Below, in pieces: positions 14,032-21,544 of a stretch of DNA of 22,627 bases. The stretch lies in NCBI GenBank assembly GCA_038530925.1, contig JBCBCG010000046.1, positions 1 through 22,627 on the forward strand. The letters are read 5' to 3'. The notes beneath the pieces were generated by a model. The model saw only the letters and a list, made by a program, of their open reading frames with translations, did not search any database and was not told where the DNA came from. Within the stretch, counting starts at the first letter, position 1. Each line of letters opens with the position of its first letter. Both the position numbers and the translations under genes were made by a program. Source of the stretch: JALEGB01 sp038530925. Lineage in GTDB: Bacteria; Pseudomonadota; Alphaproteobacteria; Rhodobacterales; Rhodobacteraceae.

Positions 14032-16311
14032 ATGGCGAAGGACATGGGCGGCGGGCGCGCTAGGCCGGGCCTCGACGAGGACGCTCTGTTTTATCACCAG
14101 ATGGGTCGACCCGGGAAACTCGAGATCGCCGCGACCAAACCGATGGCGACCCAGCGCGATCTCTCCCTCGCCTATAGCCCCGGCGTCGCGGCGCCGGTGC
14201 GCGCCATCGCCGCCGAACCGGACAGCTCGTACGACTACACCGCGCGCGGCAATCTTGTGGCGGTGATCACCAATGGCAGCGCGATCCTCGGGCTGGGCGA
14301 TCTTGGAGCGCTTGCGGCGAAGCCGGTGATGGAGGGCAAGGCGGTGCTGTTCAAACGCTTCGCCGACGTCGATTCGATCGATCTCGAAGTCGACACCAAG
14401 GATCCGGACGAGTTCATCAATGCGGTGCGGCTGCTCGGCCCAAGCTTTGGCGGCGTCAATCTCGAAGACATCAAGGCGCCGGAATGCTTCGTGATCGAGC
14501 AGCGCCTGCGCGAGGAGATGGAGATCCCGGTTTTTCATGATGATCAGCATGGCACGGCGATCATATGCGCCGCCGGGCTGATCAACGCGCTGCACCTGAC
14601 CGAACGGCGCATCGAGGATGTGAAGATCGTTCTCAACGGCGCCGGCGCCGCGGGCATCGCCTGCATCGAGCTTGTCAAATCGATGGGCGCGCGGCCGGAG
14701 AACTGCCTCGTCTGCGACACGCGCGGCGTGATCTATCAAGGCCGTGAGGCCGGCATGAACCAATGGAAATCCGCCCACGCCGCCAAGACGGATCTGCGCA
14801 CGCTGGAGGAGGCGATGGCCGGCGCGGATGTGTTCCTCGGCGTCTCGGCCAAAGGCGCGCTGACGGCGGAGATGGTGCGCTCCATGGCGGATCGGCCGAT
14901 CATCTTCGCCATGGCCAATCCGGATCCTGAGATCACGCCGGAGGAGGCCGCCGCGGTGCGCGCCGACGCGATCGTCGCCACCGGCCGTTCGGATTATCCG
15001 AACCAAGTCAATAATGTGCTTGGCTTTCCGTACATCTTCCGCGGCGCGCTCGACGCCCGGGCGCGCACCATCAACGATGCGATGAAGGTCGCCGCGGCTG
15101 AAGCGTTGGCGCAGCTCGCGCGCGAGGATGTGCCCGAAGAGGTCGCCGCCGCCTATGGCGAGCGCCTGACCTATGGGCCGAATTACATCATTCCAGCGCC
15201 GTTCGATCCGCGGCTGATCCACACCGTGCCGCCCGCGGTGGCGCGCGCGGCGGTGGAGAGCGGCGTGGCGCGCCGGCCGATCGTCGATTTCGACGCTTAT
15301 GTGCACACGCTGAAGACACGCTTCGATCCGAGCGCCAGCATGCTGCAGATCCTGCAAGGGCGCCTCCGCGCCGAGCCGAAGCGCGTCGTCTTCGCCGAGG
15401 GCGATGATGAGCGCGTCGCCCGCGGCGCGCTCAGCTTCAAGCGCCAAGGGCTCGGCGAGCCGGTGCTGATCGGCAAGAGGGACGTGGTGCAGGCGCGCCT
15501 TGCGGAGGCGGGCTGGACCCAAGCCGATGATGGCCCGATCAGCATCGTCGAGCCCGCCACCACGCCGAACGCCCAGGCGCATATCGATTCGCTCTACGCC
15601 CGGCTCCAGCGCCGCGGCTTCACGCGCGCCGAGTGTGAGCGCCTTGTGCGGCAGAACCGCAATGTGCTCGCGGCCAGCATGGTGGAGCGCGGCGAGGCGG
15701 ACGCGGTCGTCTCTGGCGCGACGCGGAAATCGGCGCTTGTCTACAACGACATCCGCCGCGTGCTCGATCCGCGTCCCGAAGAGAGCATCCATGGCGTGAC
15801 CGCCGTGATCGCCCGCGGTCGGACCGTTTTGGTCGCGGACACGATGATCGAGGATGACCCGGACGCCGCGACGCTCGCTCATATCGCCAAGGCCGCGGCG
15901 CGCCTGGCGCGGCGGCTCGGGCTCGAGCCGCGGGCCGCGATGCTCTCATTCGCGACGTTCGGCTATCCGATTTCGGAGACGGCGGAGCGCTCGCGCGAGG
16001 CGGTGCGGCTGCTGCAGGAGCAAGGCGTCGATTTCGAAGTGGATGGCGAGATGGCGGCGGATGTCGCGCTCGATCCGCAATACATGGCGCAATATCCGTT
16101 TTGTAAGCTCTCCGGACCGGCCAACGTGCTGATCGCGCCGAGCCGCGACAGCGCCTCGATCGCCACGAAGATGCTCTCGCAGCTCGCCGGCGCCACTTTG
16201 GTCGGACCAGTGCTGGTCGGTTTCGAGAAACCGGCGCAGATCTGCTCCATGAACGCCAGCGCCGCCGATGTGGTGATGATGGCGACGCTGGCCGGCGTGC
16301 GCATGGGCTGA
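14032..16311 (+). CDS. maeB: NADP-type malic enzyme fused to a phosphotransacetylase-like domain
   Basis: The enzyme decarboxylates malate to pyruvate with reduction of NAD(P) in the cytoplasm. The 759-residue protein is the usual length of the large MaeB class. Malic N-domain: LSLAYSPGVAAPV with the catalytic Tyr, KAVLFKRFADVDSID with the catalytic Lys, NLEDIKAPECF and HDDQHGTAI for metal binding. The NAD-binding domain follows (IVLNGAGAAGIA, about residues 200-420). Residues about 430-759 are a phosphotransacetylase-like domain (RVVFAEGDDERV, YPFCKLSGPANVLI), which in this class regulates the enzyme, often through acetyl-CoA, rather than catalysing. Start ATG 14032 has GGGAG six bases upstream. 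Cofactor preference (NADP against NAD) is inferred from class. Confidence 0.96.
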   Translation: MAKDMGGGRARPGLDEDALFYHQMGRPGKLEIAATKPMATQRDLSLAYSPGVAAPVRAIAAEPDSSYDYTARGNLVAVITNGSAILGLGDLGALAAKPVMEGKAVLFKRFADVDSIDLEVDTKDPDEFINAVRLLGPSFGGVNLEDIKAPECFVIEQRLREEMEIPVFHDDQHGTAIICAAGLINALHLTERRIEDVKIVLNGAGAAGIACIELVKSMGARPENCLVCDTRGVIYQGREAGMNQWKSAHAAKTDLRTLEEAMAGADVFLGVSAKGALTAEMVRSMADRPIIFAMANPDPEITPEEAAAVRADAIVATGRSDYPNQVNNVLGFPYIFRGALDARARTINDAMKVAAAEALAQLAREDVPEEVAAAYGERLTYGPNYIIPAPFDPRLIHTVPPAVARAAVESGVARRPIVDFDAYVHTLKTRFDPSASMLQILQGRLRAEPKRVVFAEGDDERVARGALSFKRQGLGEPVLIGKRDVVQARLAEAGWTQADDGPISIVEPATTPNAQAHIDSLYARLQRRGFTRAECERLVRQNRNVLAASMVERGEADAVVSGATRKSALVYNDIRRVLDPRPEESIHGVTAVIARGRTVLVADTMIEDDPDAATLAHIAKAAARLARRLGLEPRAAMLSFATFGYPISETAERSREAVRLLQEQGVDFEVDGEMAADVALDPQYMAQYPFCKLSGPANVLIAPSRDSASIATKMLSQLAGATLVGPVLVGFEKPAQICSMNASAADVVMMATLAGVRMG

Positions 16312-16344
16312 TCCGCCATCGCGGAGAAAGGCGTCGCGGCGCAT

Positions 16345-16364
16345 CTGTCACGCTGGCTTGACAG
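16345..16364. promoter_or_regulatory. CTGTCA/TGACAG inverted repeat with TTGACA upstream of pstB
   Basis: CTGTCA at 16345-16350 and TGACAG at 16359-16364 form a perfect six-base inverted repeat with an eight-base spacer, about 85-105 bases before the pstB ATG. The right arm overlaps TTGACA (16358-16363), a perfect -35 hexamer, but no matching -10 is found 16-18 bases on. CTGTCAC matches one half-site of the PhoB box (CTGTCAT); the second direct repeat expected 11 bases later is missing. Either a repressor site over a promoter or chance. Confidence 0.3.
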
Positions 16365-16449
16365 CGATCAAGGCGTTCCGCCGCGCGATCGGTATGACTG
16401 CGCCTCGTCACGGGCGCGCGCGTCGCCCGATCGCCGGGAGGCCGCAATC

Positions 16450-17331
16450 ATGTCGCTTGAGTCCAATTATCAGAGCGCCCGCCAATCCGGCGCGCAGCGT
16501 TTCGCTCAGTTCGTCGCCGCCCAAGGCGCCGTTGTGAAGGAGGGCGCCGCGCCGCCGCCGCGCCCGAAACTCGCCGCGCGCGGCGTCAGCCTTTGGTATG
16601 GCGCGAAGCAAGCCCTCCATGATGTGGAGCTCGCCGCGCCCGAAGGCCGGGTCACCGCCTTTATCGGCCCCTCGGGCTGCGGCAAGACCACCATGCTTCG
16701 GTGCTTTAATCGCATGCATGAGCATGAGGAGACGACGCGGCTTGGCGGCTCGGTGCTGATGCGCGGCGAGACCGGCCGGATGGAGGATGTCTACGCCGAG
16801 GACATCGATCCGCCGATGCACCGCCGGCGCTTCGGCTGGGTGGCGCAGAAGCCCGACCCCTTTCCCGATACGATCTATTCGAACCTGGCGTACCCGCCGC
16901 ATCTGCATGGGCGCATCGAGTATGGCCCCGAGATGGACGCCCATGTCGAGCGCCTGCTCCGCCGCGCCGGCCTTTGGGAGGAGCTGAAGGATCGGCTCGA
17001 CGCTCAGGCGACGGATCTCTCCATCGGCCAGCAACAGCGCCTGTGCATCGCGCGGGCGCTCTCCTGCGATCCCGAAGTGCTGCTCATGGACGAGCCATGC
17101 GGCTCGCTCGATCCGATCTCAACCCAAGCGATCGAGGAGCTTGTCCTGGCGCTGAAGGGCTCGGTGACGATCATCCTGATCACCCACAATATGGAGCAGG
17201 CCGCGCGCATCGCGGATTATGTCGCCTTCTTCCATCTCGGCCGCATCCGCGCCTTCGGCTCCTCCGCGTCGATCTTCGGTGATCCGCAAGATAAGCAGCT
17301 GAAGTCCTACCTCGCCGGTCGGTTCGGCTGA
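16450..17331 (+). CDS. pstB: PstB-like phosphate ABC transporter ATPase, solitary and divergent
   Basis: PstB powers high-affinity phosphate uptake through PstCA and helps signal phosphate status to PhoR. The 293-residue protein has Walker A GPSGCGKTT (73-81), LRCFNRMHE, Q-loop QKPDPFP (133-139), signature LSIGQQQRLCIARAL (190-204), Walker B VLLMDEP (210-216) and H-loop THNMEQAARIAD (His246). This is clearly the PstB subfamily. Two things are odd. The signature is LSIGQ rather than LSGGQ, with Ile192 at a normally invariant Gly. And a 40-residue extension precedes the fold. No pstS, pstC, pstA or phoU lies beside it. Start ATG 16450 has GGGAGG eight bases upstream. It may serve permeases encoded elsewhere or have a different partner. 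Confidence 0.88.
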   Translation: MSLESNYQSARQSGAQRFAQFVAAQGAVVKEGAAPPPRPKLAARGVSLWYGAKQALHDVELAAPEGRVTAFIGPSGCGKTTMLRCFNRMHEHEETTRLGGSVLMRGETGRMEDVYAEDIDPPMHRRRFGWVAQKPDPFPDTIYSNLAYPPHLHGRIEYGPEMDAHVERLLRRAGLWEELKDRLDAQATDLSIGQQQRLCIARALSCDPEVLLMDEPCGSLDPISTQAIEELVLALKGSVTIILITHNMEQAARIADYVAFFHLGRIRAFGSSASIFGDPQDKQLKSYLAGRFG

Positions 17332-17335
17332 CCGG
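17315..17335. terminator. possible bidirectional hairpin between convergent pstB and thioesterase genes
   Basis: CCGGTC (17315-17320) and GACCGG (17330-17335) can pair around a nine-base loop. The hairpin covers the pstB stop and the four-base gap before the convergent thioesterase stop. No T-run follows on either strand, so any terminator would be atypical. Confidence 0.3.
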
Positions 17336-17779
17336 TCACACCCGCTTCGGCGGAATCGCATAGGTGACGGAAGCGTGGGCGACCGGCTCGGCTATACCGT
17401 CTGAGAACACCGCGGCGTCGCCGACGGCGAGGCTGCGGCCGAGTTTCAGGATCCGCGCCTCGGCGATCACGTCGCGCGGTTCGGGTTTGCGCATGAAGTT
17501 GATGCCGAGATGCGTTGTGACGGTCAGCGCTTCGCGGCCGATCATGCCCAGAACCGCCACGTAGAAGGCGAGATCCGCGGCGGCGAAGAGCGTCGGGCCT
17601 GACACGGTGCCGCCGGGCCGAAGGTGCTCATCGGCGATAGGCAGGCGGATGCGGGCGTAACGCGTCGCGACCGCCTCGACCGTCATCTTCGGGCTGACTT
17701 GCGGGAAGACCTCCGCGAGAAAGGCGGAAACCTCTTCGGCGCTGAGCACCGGGGCGCGCGCGCCGTCTGTTGAGCTCAC
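17336..17779 (-). CDS. PaaI-family hotdog thioesterase (first copy)
   Basis: Proteins of this family hydrolyse acyl- or aryl-CoA thioesters as cytoplasmic tetramers. The 147-residue protein has the hotdog core: LRPGGTVSGPTLFAAADLAFYVAV (residues about 57-80), with the acidic residue on the long helix, then a beta-sheet half with THLGINFMRKPEPRDVIAEARILKLGRSLAVGDAAVF. The usual HGG is replaced by RPGG, as in a 4HBT subgroup. Its start is GTG 17777-17779, which overlaps the TGA of the sodium-channel gene (GTGA), so translation is probably coupled. No alternative Met occurs before residue 32. The substrate is unknown, and why it sits behind an ion channel is unclear. Confidence 0.85.
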   Translation of the reverse strand: MSSTDGARAPVLSAEEVSAFLAEVFPQVSPKMTVEAVATRYARIRLPIADEHLRPGGTVSGPTLFAAADLAFYVAVLGMIGREALTVTTHLGINFMRKPEPRDVIAEARILKLGRSLAVGDAAVFSDGIAEPVAHASVTYAIPPKRV

Positions 17780-18627
17780 GATCGTCTCTCCTCGCTTGGG
17801 ATTTGCGCCGCGCGCTCGACCAAAAGCGCGTCGAGGCGCTGCTCCAGCCGATCGAAGCGCGCGTGCAATGCGGCGATCGCGGCGTCGGCCTCTTTTTTCT
17901 GCGCCGCCGCCTCCTCCTTCTCCGCGTCGTCATGCGAGCTTTGCATGGCGTCCACGATAATGCCGATGAAGAGGTTCAGCACGGCGAAGCTGGTGACGAA
18001 AATGAAGGGCACGAAGAACGCCCACGCCCAAGGAAAATGCTCCATCACGGGGCGCACGATGCCCATGGACCAGCTCTCCAGCGTCATCACTTGGAAGAGC
18101 GTGTAGGCCGAGGCGCCGATGGTGCCGAACCACTCCTGCATCTCGGGCGAGGGGTGGGTTCCGAACAGTTTTGTCGCCAGCACCGAGGAGATGTAGAACA
18201 CGATCGCCAGCACGCTGATCACCGACATCATGCCCGGGATCGAATGCCCGACCGCGGCGATGACGCGCCGGAGCTGCGGCGACACCGATAGGAGGCGCAA
18301 CACGCGCAGGATGCGCAGCGCGCGCAGGATCGCCAGCGGGCCTTGCGCGGGCAGCCAGGAGATCGCGACGATGATCAGATCGAACCAGTTCCAGCCGGAG
18401 CGGAAGAAATCCCAGCGGTACGCATAGAACTTCAGCAAAAGCTCGATCGTGAAAATGATCAGAATGATCTTATCCACTGCGAGCAGCCATCCGCCATAGG
18501 CGTTGTAAATATTCTGACTCGTCTCCATGCCGAGTGTTACGGCGTTCAGCAAAATAATCCACGTTATGAAGGACGTGAATTTCTTATGCTCGACAAAAGC
18601 GGCTACGCGCTCGCGCGATGTTGTCAT
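17776..18627 (-). CDS. bacterial voltage-gated sodium channel (NaChBac/NavAb family)
   Basis: The product forms homotetrameric, voltage-opened Na+ channels in the inner membrane. From ATG 18627 it is 283 residues. S1 has LLNAVTLGMETS, S2 a conserved Glu62 and S3 Asp83. S4 has four arginines three apart: Arg102, 105, 108, 111 (LRALRILRVLRLL). The pore has the selectivity filter TLESWSM (182-188), identical to NavAb, followed by GIVRP. S6 ends in NLFIGIIVDAM. The C-terminal ~50 residues form an acidic/Lys-rich neck and a likely coiled coil (ARFDRLEQRLDALLVE), as in other family members. A GTG 15 codons upstream opens the frame, but it would lie in the possible promoter, and homologues start near the ATG. 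Known relatives come from marine or alkaliphilic bacteria. It overlaps the thioesterase gene (GTGA). Confidence 0.95.
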   Translation of the reverse strand: MTTSRERVAAFVEHKKFTSFITWIILLNAVTLGMETSQNIYNAYGGWLLAVDKIILIIFTIELLLKFYAYRWDFFRSGWNWFDLIIVAISWLPAQGPLAILRALRILRVLRLLSVSPQLRRVIAAVGHSIPGMMSVISVLAIVFYISSVLATKLFGTHPSPEMQEWFGTIGASAYTLFQVMTLESWSMGIVRPVMEHFPWAWAFFVPFIFVTSFAVLNLFIGIIVDAMQSSHDDAEKEEAAAQKKEADAAIAALHARFDRLEQRLDALLVERAAQIPSEERRS

Positions 18628-18661
18628 GACGTTTTTATGAAAAACCTGCCCGATACAGCTT

Positions 18662-18689
18662 AGGGTAATCACGCCGGGACGAAAGGCAA
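18662..18689 (-). promoter_or_regulatory. possible sigma-70 promoter for the sodium-channel gene
   Basis: On the minus strand TTGCCT (18684-18689) is followed after 16 bases by TACCCT (18662-18667). Both are imperfect. A start point near 18655 would give a leader of about 28 bases before ATG 18627 and would exclude the GTG at 18672 as a start. Confidence 0.2.
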
Positions 18690-18885
18690 GCGACCTTAGC
18701 GGAACGACGCGAAAGCCAGCGGCGCCGAAAACTCGCGGCGAAGAGCCGCTCGAAGAAATTCAGCGGGGTCTGGTCTGCACATTCAGCTGAACGATGGCGC
18801 GACCGCGCCGGCGCGCTGCAGAGCTGAGATCGGAGATCCCCGCCGCCGGAGCGCTGCAAACGGGCTCAAACCCCGACGCGCCGCA
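18690..18885. other. gene-free spacer
   Basis: This stretch between the sodium-channel gene and the second thioesterase has no supported gene. Short open frames lack ribosome sites and family similarity. A CGGG-CTCAAAC-CCCG hairpin near 18860-18875 resembles a tRNA T-arm but has no acceptor or anticodon arms around it. Confidence 0.6.
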
Positions 18886-19323
18886 TCAGCCTTTGATGCG
18901 GATCCGCTTGATTGTTCCCGAGAAGTTGAGGCAAGGCCGCCCCTCCGCCGTGATCAGCCCCCGCGCGAAGAGCAGCGTGCCGCCGGCGCGCAAGAGATCG
19001 CCGCGCGCCTCGACATACTCGCCCTCGCGCGGTCCATCGAGAAACTCCGAGGCGAAGGCGACGGTGAAGCCGTACTCATTCTCGGCGAAGGCCGGCCCGG
19101 CGATGGCGAAGAGGGCCACATCCGCAAAGGTCATGAGCAAACCACCATGGGCGACGCCCGCGCCGTTCAAATGCTTATGCTCGACGCGGAACGCGGCGAC
19201 CGGCCCTCGCTCATCCTCGCGAAAAAAGAAGGGTCCGGCGGTCTTCGCTTCGAAGGGCTCTTCCGGGTAGTAAAGCCATCCGGCGAACTCGCCCTCCTCG
19301 ACGGTTTTGGTGGGTAGGTTCAT
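18886..19323 (-). CDS. PaaI-family hotdog thioesterase (second copy)
   Basis: A 145-residue cytoplasmic hotdog-fold thioesterase, predicted to hydrolyse an acyl-CoA. It carries the family's HGG helix start, GAGVAHGGLLMTFADVALFAIAG (about residues 54-76), with His and Asp in the usual places, and a closing ARGLITAEGRPCLNFSGTIKRI strand. It differs strongly from the other thioesterase of the window, which lacks HGG, so the two are not a recent duplication. Start ATG 19323 has GGAG ten bases upstream. It lies 59 bases after the aminotransferase stop on the same strand, so co-transcription is likely. Substrate not predictable. Confidence 0.87.
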   Translation of the reverse strand: MNLPTKTVEEGEFAGWLYYPEEPFEAKTAGPFFFREDERGPVAAFRVEHKHLNGAGVAHGGLLMTFADVALFAIAGPAFAENEYGFTVAFASEFLDGPREGEYVEARGDLLRAGGTLLFARGLITAEGRPCLNFSGTIKRIRIKG

Positions 19324-19382
19324 CGGTTAGGTCTCCGAAAAGAAGATGTCGCGCACGACGGGGCGCCGCGCATCGTGGCTGG

Positions 19383-20549
19383 TCAGTCGAGCAGCGAGCC
19401 GATCCGGCGCACCGCCTCTTCGATATTCTCAAGGGAGTTCGCGTAGGAGAAGCGCAGGAAGCCTTCGCCATGAACGCCGAAGCTCGGCCCGGCGATAACG
19501 GCGACGCCGGCTTCTTCGAGGAGCCGCGTCTGCAACGTCTTCGCGTCGAGGCCCGTGCCGACGATCTTCGGAAAGGCGTAGAAGGCGCCTTTCGGCTCAA
19601 TGCACTCAAAACCCGGCAGCGCGTTCAGCATCGGCGTGATCGCGCGCCGTCGCTGATCAAACGCCGCCATCATCGCGTCCACCGCGTCTTGCGGTCCTTC
19701 CAGCGCCGCGACGCCAGCCATTTGCGTCGGCGCGTTGACGCAAGAGTGGCTGTTCACAGCGAGTTTCACCGCGAGCGGCGCCCAGGCTTCTGGCCAGACG
19801 CCGTAGCCGAGCCGCCAGCCGGTCATCGCATAAGTCTTCGACCAGCCATCGAGCAGGATCAGGCGCTCGCGCAGCGCTTCGTAAGCGAGAAAGCTCGCAT
19901 GCGCGGCGCCGTCATAAAGCATGCGCGCATAGATCTCGTCCGCCATCAGCGCCACATGCGGCGCGGCGTCGAGCCCGGCGGCGAGCTTGTCCGCCTCCGC
20001 CTTTGGCGTGACGCCGCCCGTAGGATTGCCCGGGCTGTTCACAATCATCAGCCGCGTGCGCGGCGTGATCAGCGAAAGAGCCTCCTCCGCGTCAAAGGCG
20101 AAGCCGTTCTCCATGCGCAGCTTCATCGGCACCGCCGTCGCGCCGGTGAACTCGATCATGGAGCGGTAAATGGGAAAGCCGGGATCCGGATAGATGATCT
20201 CCACACCCGGCTCGCCAAACATCAGCATCGCGAAGAACATCGTCGGCTTGCCGCCGGGCTGGATCACAATCCGCTCCGGCGCCACCGCGACGCCGCGGCG
20301 CGCCAGGATGTCCGCCGCCACCGCTTCTCGCAGCGCAGGCAGACCCTGCGCCGGCGTATAGCCATGGGCGCCGTCTCGCAGCGCCTTCACAGCCGCCTCG
20401 ACGATATGCTCCGGCGTTTTGAAGTCGGGCTGACCGATGCCGAGATTGATCACGCTCCGCCCTTGCGCCTCGAGCGCCGCGGCGCGGGCGAGGACTTCGA
20501 AGGCGGTCTCAGTGCCAAGGCGGCCCATCGCCGCGACAAGGTTGGTCAT
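19383..20549 (-). CDS. class I PLP-dependent aminotransferase (aspartate/aromatic type)
   Basis: The enzyme moves an amino group from an amino acid to a 2-oxo acid in the cytoplasm using pyridoxal phosphate. The 388-residue protein shows LGIGQPDF near the N-terminus, HGYTPAQGLPALREA, VNSPGNPTGGV (Asn175), MADEIYARM (Asp204, Tyr207), the PLP-binding Lys238 in DGWSKTYAMTGWRLGY and a C-terminal FLRFSYANS with the substrate-carboxylate Arg. The block PGGKPTMFFAMLMFGEPG marks a subgroup common in alphaproteobacteria, whose exact substrate is unclear. Start ATG 20549 overlaps the stop of a short upstream frame (ATGA) and has no strong ribosome site of its own. It is followed by the HGG-type thioesterase gene. 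Confidence 0.92.
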   Translation of the reverse strand: MTNLVAAMGRLGTETAFEVLARAAALEAQGRSVINLGIGQPDFKTPEHIVEAAVKALRDGAHGYTPAQGLPALREAVAADILARRGVAVAPERIVIQPGGKPTMFFAMLMFGEPGVEIIYPDPGFPIYRSMIEFTGATAVPMKLRMENGFAFDAEEALSLITPRTRLMIVNSPGNPTGGVTPKAEADKLAAGLDAAPHVALMADEIYARMLYDGAAHASFLAYEALRERLILLDGWSKTYAMTGWRLGYGVWPEAWAPLAVKLAVNSHSCVNAPTQMAGVAALEGPQDAVDAMMAAFDQRRRAITPMLNALPGFECIEPKGAFYAFPKIVGTGLDAKTLQTRLLEEAGVAVIAGPSFGVHGEGFLRFSYANSLENIEEAVRRIGSLLD

Positions 20550-20611
20550 TGGAGATGTACGATCATGGGCGTTCCGTCATGCTGTTCGGTCAGTCCGGTT
20601 GGTTCGGTCAT
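20546..20611 (-). CDS. candidate 21-residue leader ORF before the aminotransferase gene
   Basis: ATG 20611 opens MTEPTGLTEQHDGTPMIVHLQ and stops at TGA 20546-20548, which overlaps the aminotransferase ATG as ATGA. The GGGCCGCCGGG just upstream is only a weak ribosome site. A second small frame, MTERP, ends in ATGA on an internal ATG of the leader. The chain of overlaps suggests coupled re-initiation. The coding stretch includes the direct repeat TGACCGAAC twice (20602-20610 and 20584-20592, period 18), which could equally be a protein-binding site. Peptide production is unproven. Confidence 0.3.
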   Translation of the reverse strand: MTEPTGLTEQHDGTPMIVHLQ

Positions 20612-20661
20612 CCCGGCGGCCCTACTGGGGTGAATCGACCCTGACCCTTGCGGCGAAACCG

Positions 20662-20838
20662 TCAAGGCTCTCGAAAAAGCTCTCTTTGTTTCGAGACGGG
20701 ATTAATCAGGTCGGCGATCTCCGGTCCCGCTTCGACGAAGATCCCGTGCAGAACGTAGAGAAGCGCCGCGGCGGCGAGAGAGAGCGCGGCGGCCGCACGG
20801 ACGGCGTCGCGGTTCGGAGGCGCGCCGTCCTCACGCAC
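20662..20838 (-). CDS. 58-residue single-helix membrane protein overlapping the lysE-type gene
   Basis: GTG 20838 starts a 58-codon frame: a polar head (MREDGAPPNRDAVR), an Ala/Leu-rich membrane helix (about residues 15-35, AAAALSLAAAALLYVLHGIF), then a charged tail (SKQRELFREP). The start lies within the last codons of the LysE/RhtB gene, overlapping it by 8 bases, so translational coupling is likely. Amino-acid composition is that of a real one-helix protein rather than a shadow frame: a single helix, a charged flank and typical GC-rich codons (GCC/GCG/CTC). The helix would have its N-terminus in the cytoplasm by charge, but this is uncertain. Function unknown; a small partner of the transporter is one possibility. 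Confidence 0.6.
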   Translation of the reverse strand: MREDGAPPNRDAVRAAAALSLAAAALLYVLHGIFVEAGPEIADLINPVSKQRELFREP

Positions 20839-21463
20839 GGGCGCTGACCGCGAGCGCCGCGCCGAAGCCGATGAAGCCCGCGCCGAGCGAGCGGCGCAGC
20901 AGCCGCGCCCGGTGCGGCGCGCTGAGATAGCGCCGGAGCGACGCGCCTGTGACGGCGATGAGCGCGTGAAACCCCGCGCAGAGCGCGGCGAAGCTCGCTG
21001 AGAGGATCAACACCTGCGCGAACACGGCCTCCTCCAGGGAGAGGAACGCCGGAAAAAGCGCCGCGTAGATCACCGGCGATTTCGGATTGGTCAGCGCGAT
21101 CAGAAGCGCCTGGCCGGCGAGGCGCCCGAGCGGCGCGCGCCCCGGCGTCGCCGCGCTCTCGGGCGCGGCGAGGAAGGCCCGAGGATCGCGCCAGAGTTTC
21201 AGGCCGAGATAGATGAGGTAACCGCCGCCGATGATCTTCATCGCCGTCAGCGCCCAGGCCGATCCGGCGAGCGCCGCCGCCATCCCGAGTCCGACCAAGA
21301 GGCCGATCACGGTGAGGCCAAGCGCATTGGCGAGCCCCGTGCAGAGCGTCGCCCGCGCGCCATGGCTCAGCGCCGTCGAGATCGCGAACAGCATCGCCGG
21401 CCCGGGGCTCGCGGCGAAGGGCAGGCTGACCACGATGAAAAGGAGCCATGTCTCGAGGGTCAT
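20831..21463 (-). CDS. LysE/RhtB-family amino-acid exporter
   Basis: Family members export amino acids or derivatives (lysine, homoserine, threonine, cysteine) across the inner membrane. The 210-residue protein has about six hydrophobic segments and the family hallmark SPGPAMLFAISTALSHG in the first loop and helix (about residues 19-35). It also has the GGGYLIYLGLKLWRDP block (about 78-93) and ALTNPKSPVIYAALFPAF (about 122-139). Start ATG 21463 has AGAAGAG upstream. The gene follows the beta-propeller gene by 81 bases on the same strand and overlaps the 58-residue frame at its end. Substrate cannot be predicted. Family assignment is secure. Confidence 0.92.
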   Translation of the reverse strand: MTLETWLLFIVVSLPFAASPGPAMLFAISTALSHGARATLCTGLANALGLTVIGLLVGLGMAAALAGSAWALTAMKIIGGGYLIYLGLKLWRDPRAFLAAPESAATPGRAPLGRLAGQALLIALTNPKSPVIYAALFPAFLSLEEAVFAQVLILSASFAALCAGFHALIAVTGASLRRYLSAPHRARLLRRSLGAGFIGFGAALAVSARA

Positions 21464-21544
21464 CTCTGGGCTCTTCTGTTTGTGTTTTCGGCTTCGGCCG
21501 GCGTCGCGCGGCCCAGCCGGCTCTCGCGTCTTTCGCGACGCGAC

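Noticed and set aside
13957..15882. A 641-codon minus-strand open frame opposite maeB.
   Set aside because: Arg/His/Asp-rich antisense shadow of an intact malic enzyme gene.
18850..18885. GGGCTCAAACCCC resembles a tRNA T-arm.
   Set aside because: No acceptor, D or anticodon arms can be drawn around it, and a similar string occurs inside cytochrome b-like gene B near 2196-2210.
21464..21544. GCCGGC repeated with a 13-base loop between the propeller and lysE-type genes, a possible terminator.
   Set aside because: GCCGGC is self-complementary and common at this G+C; no T-run follows.
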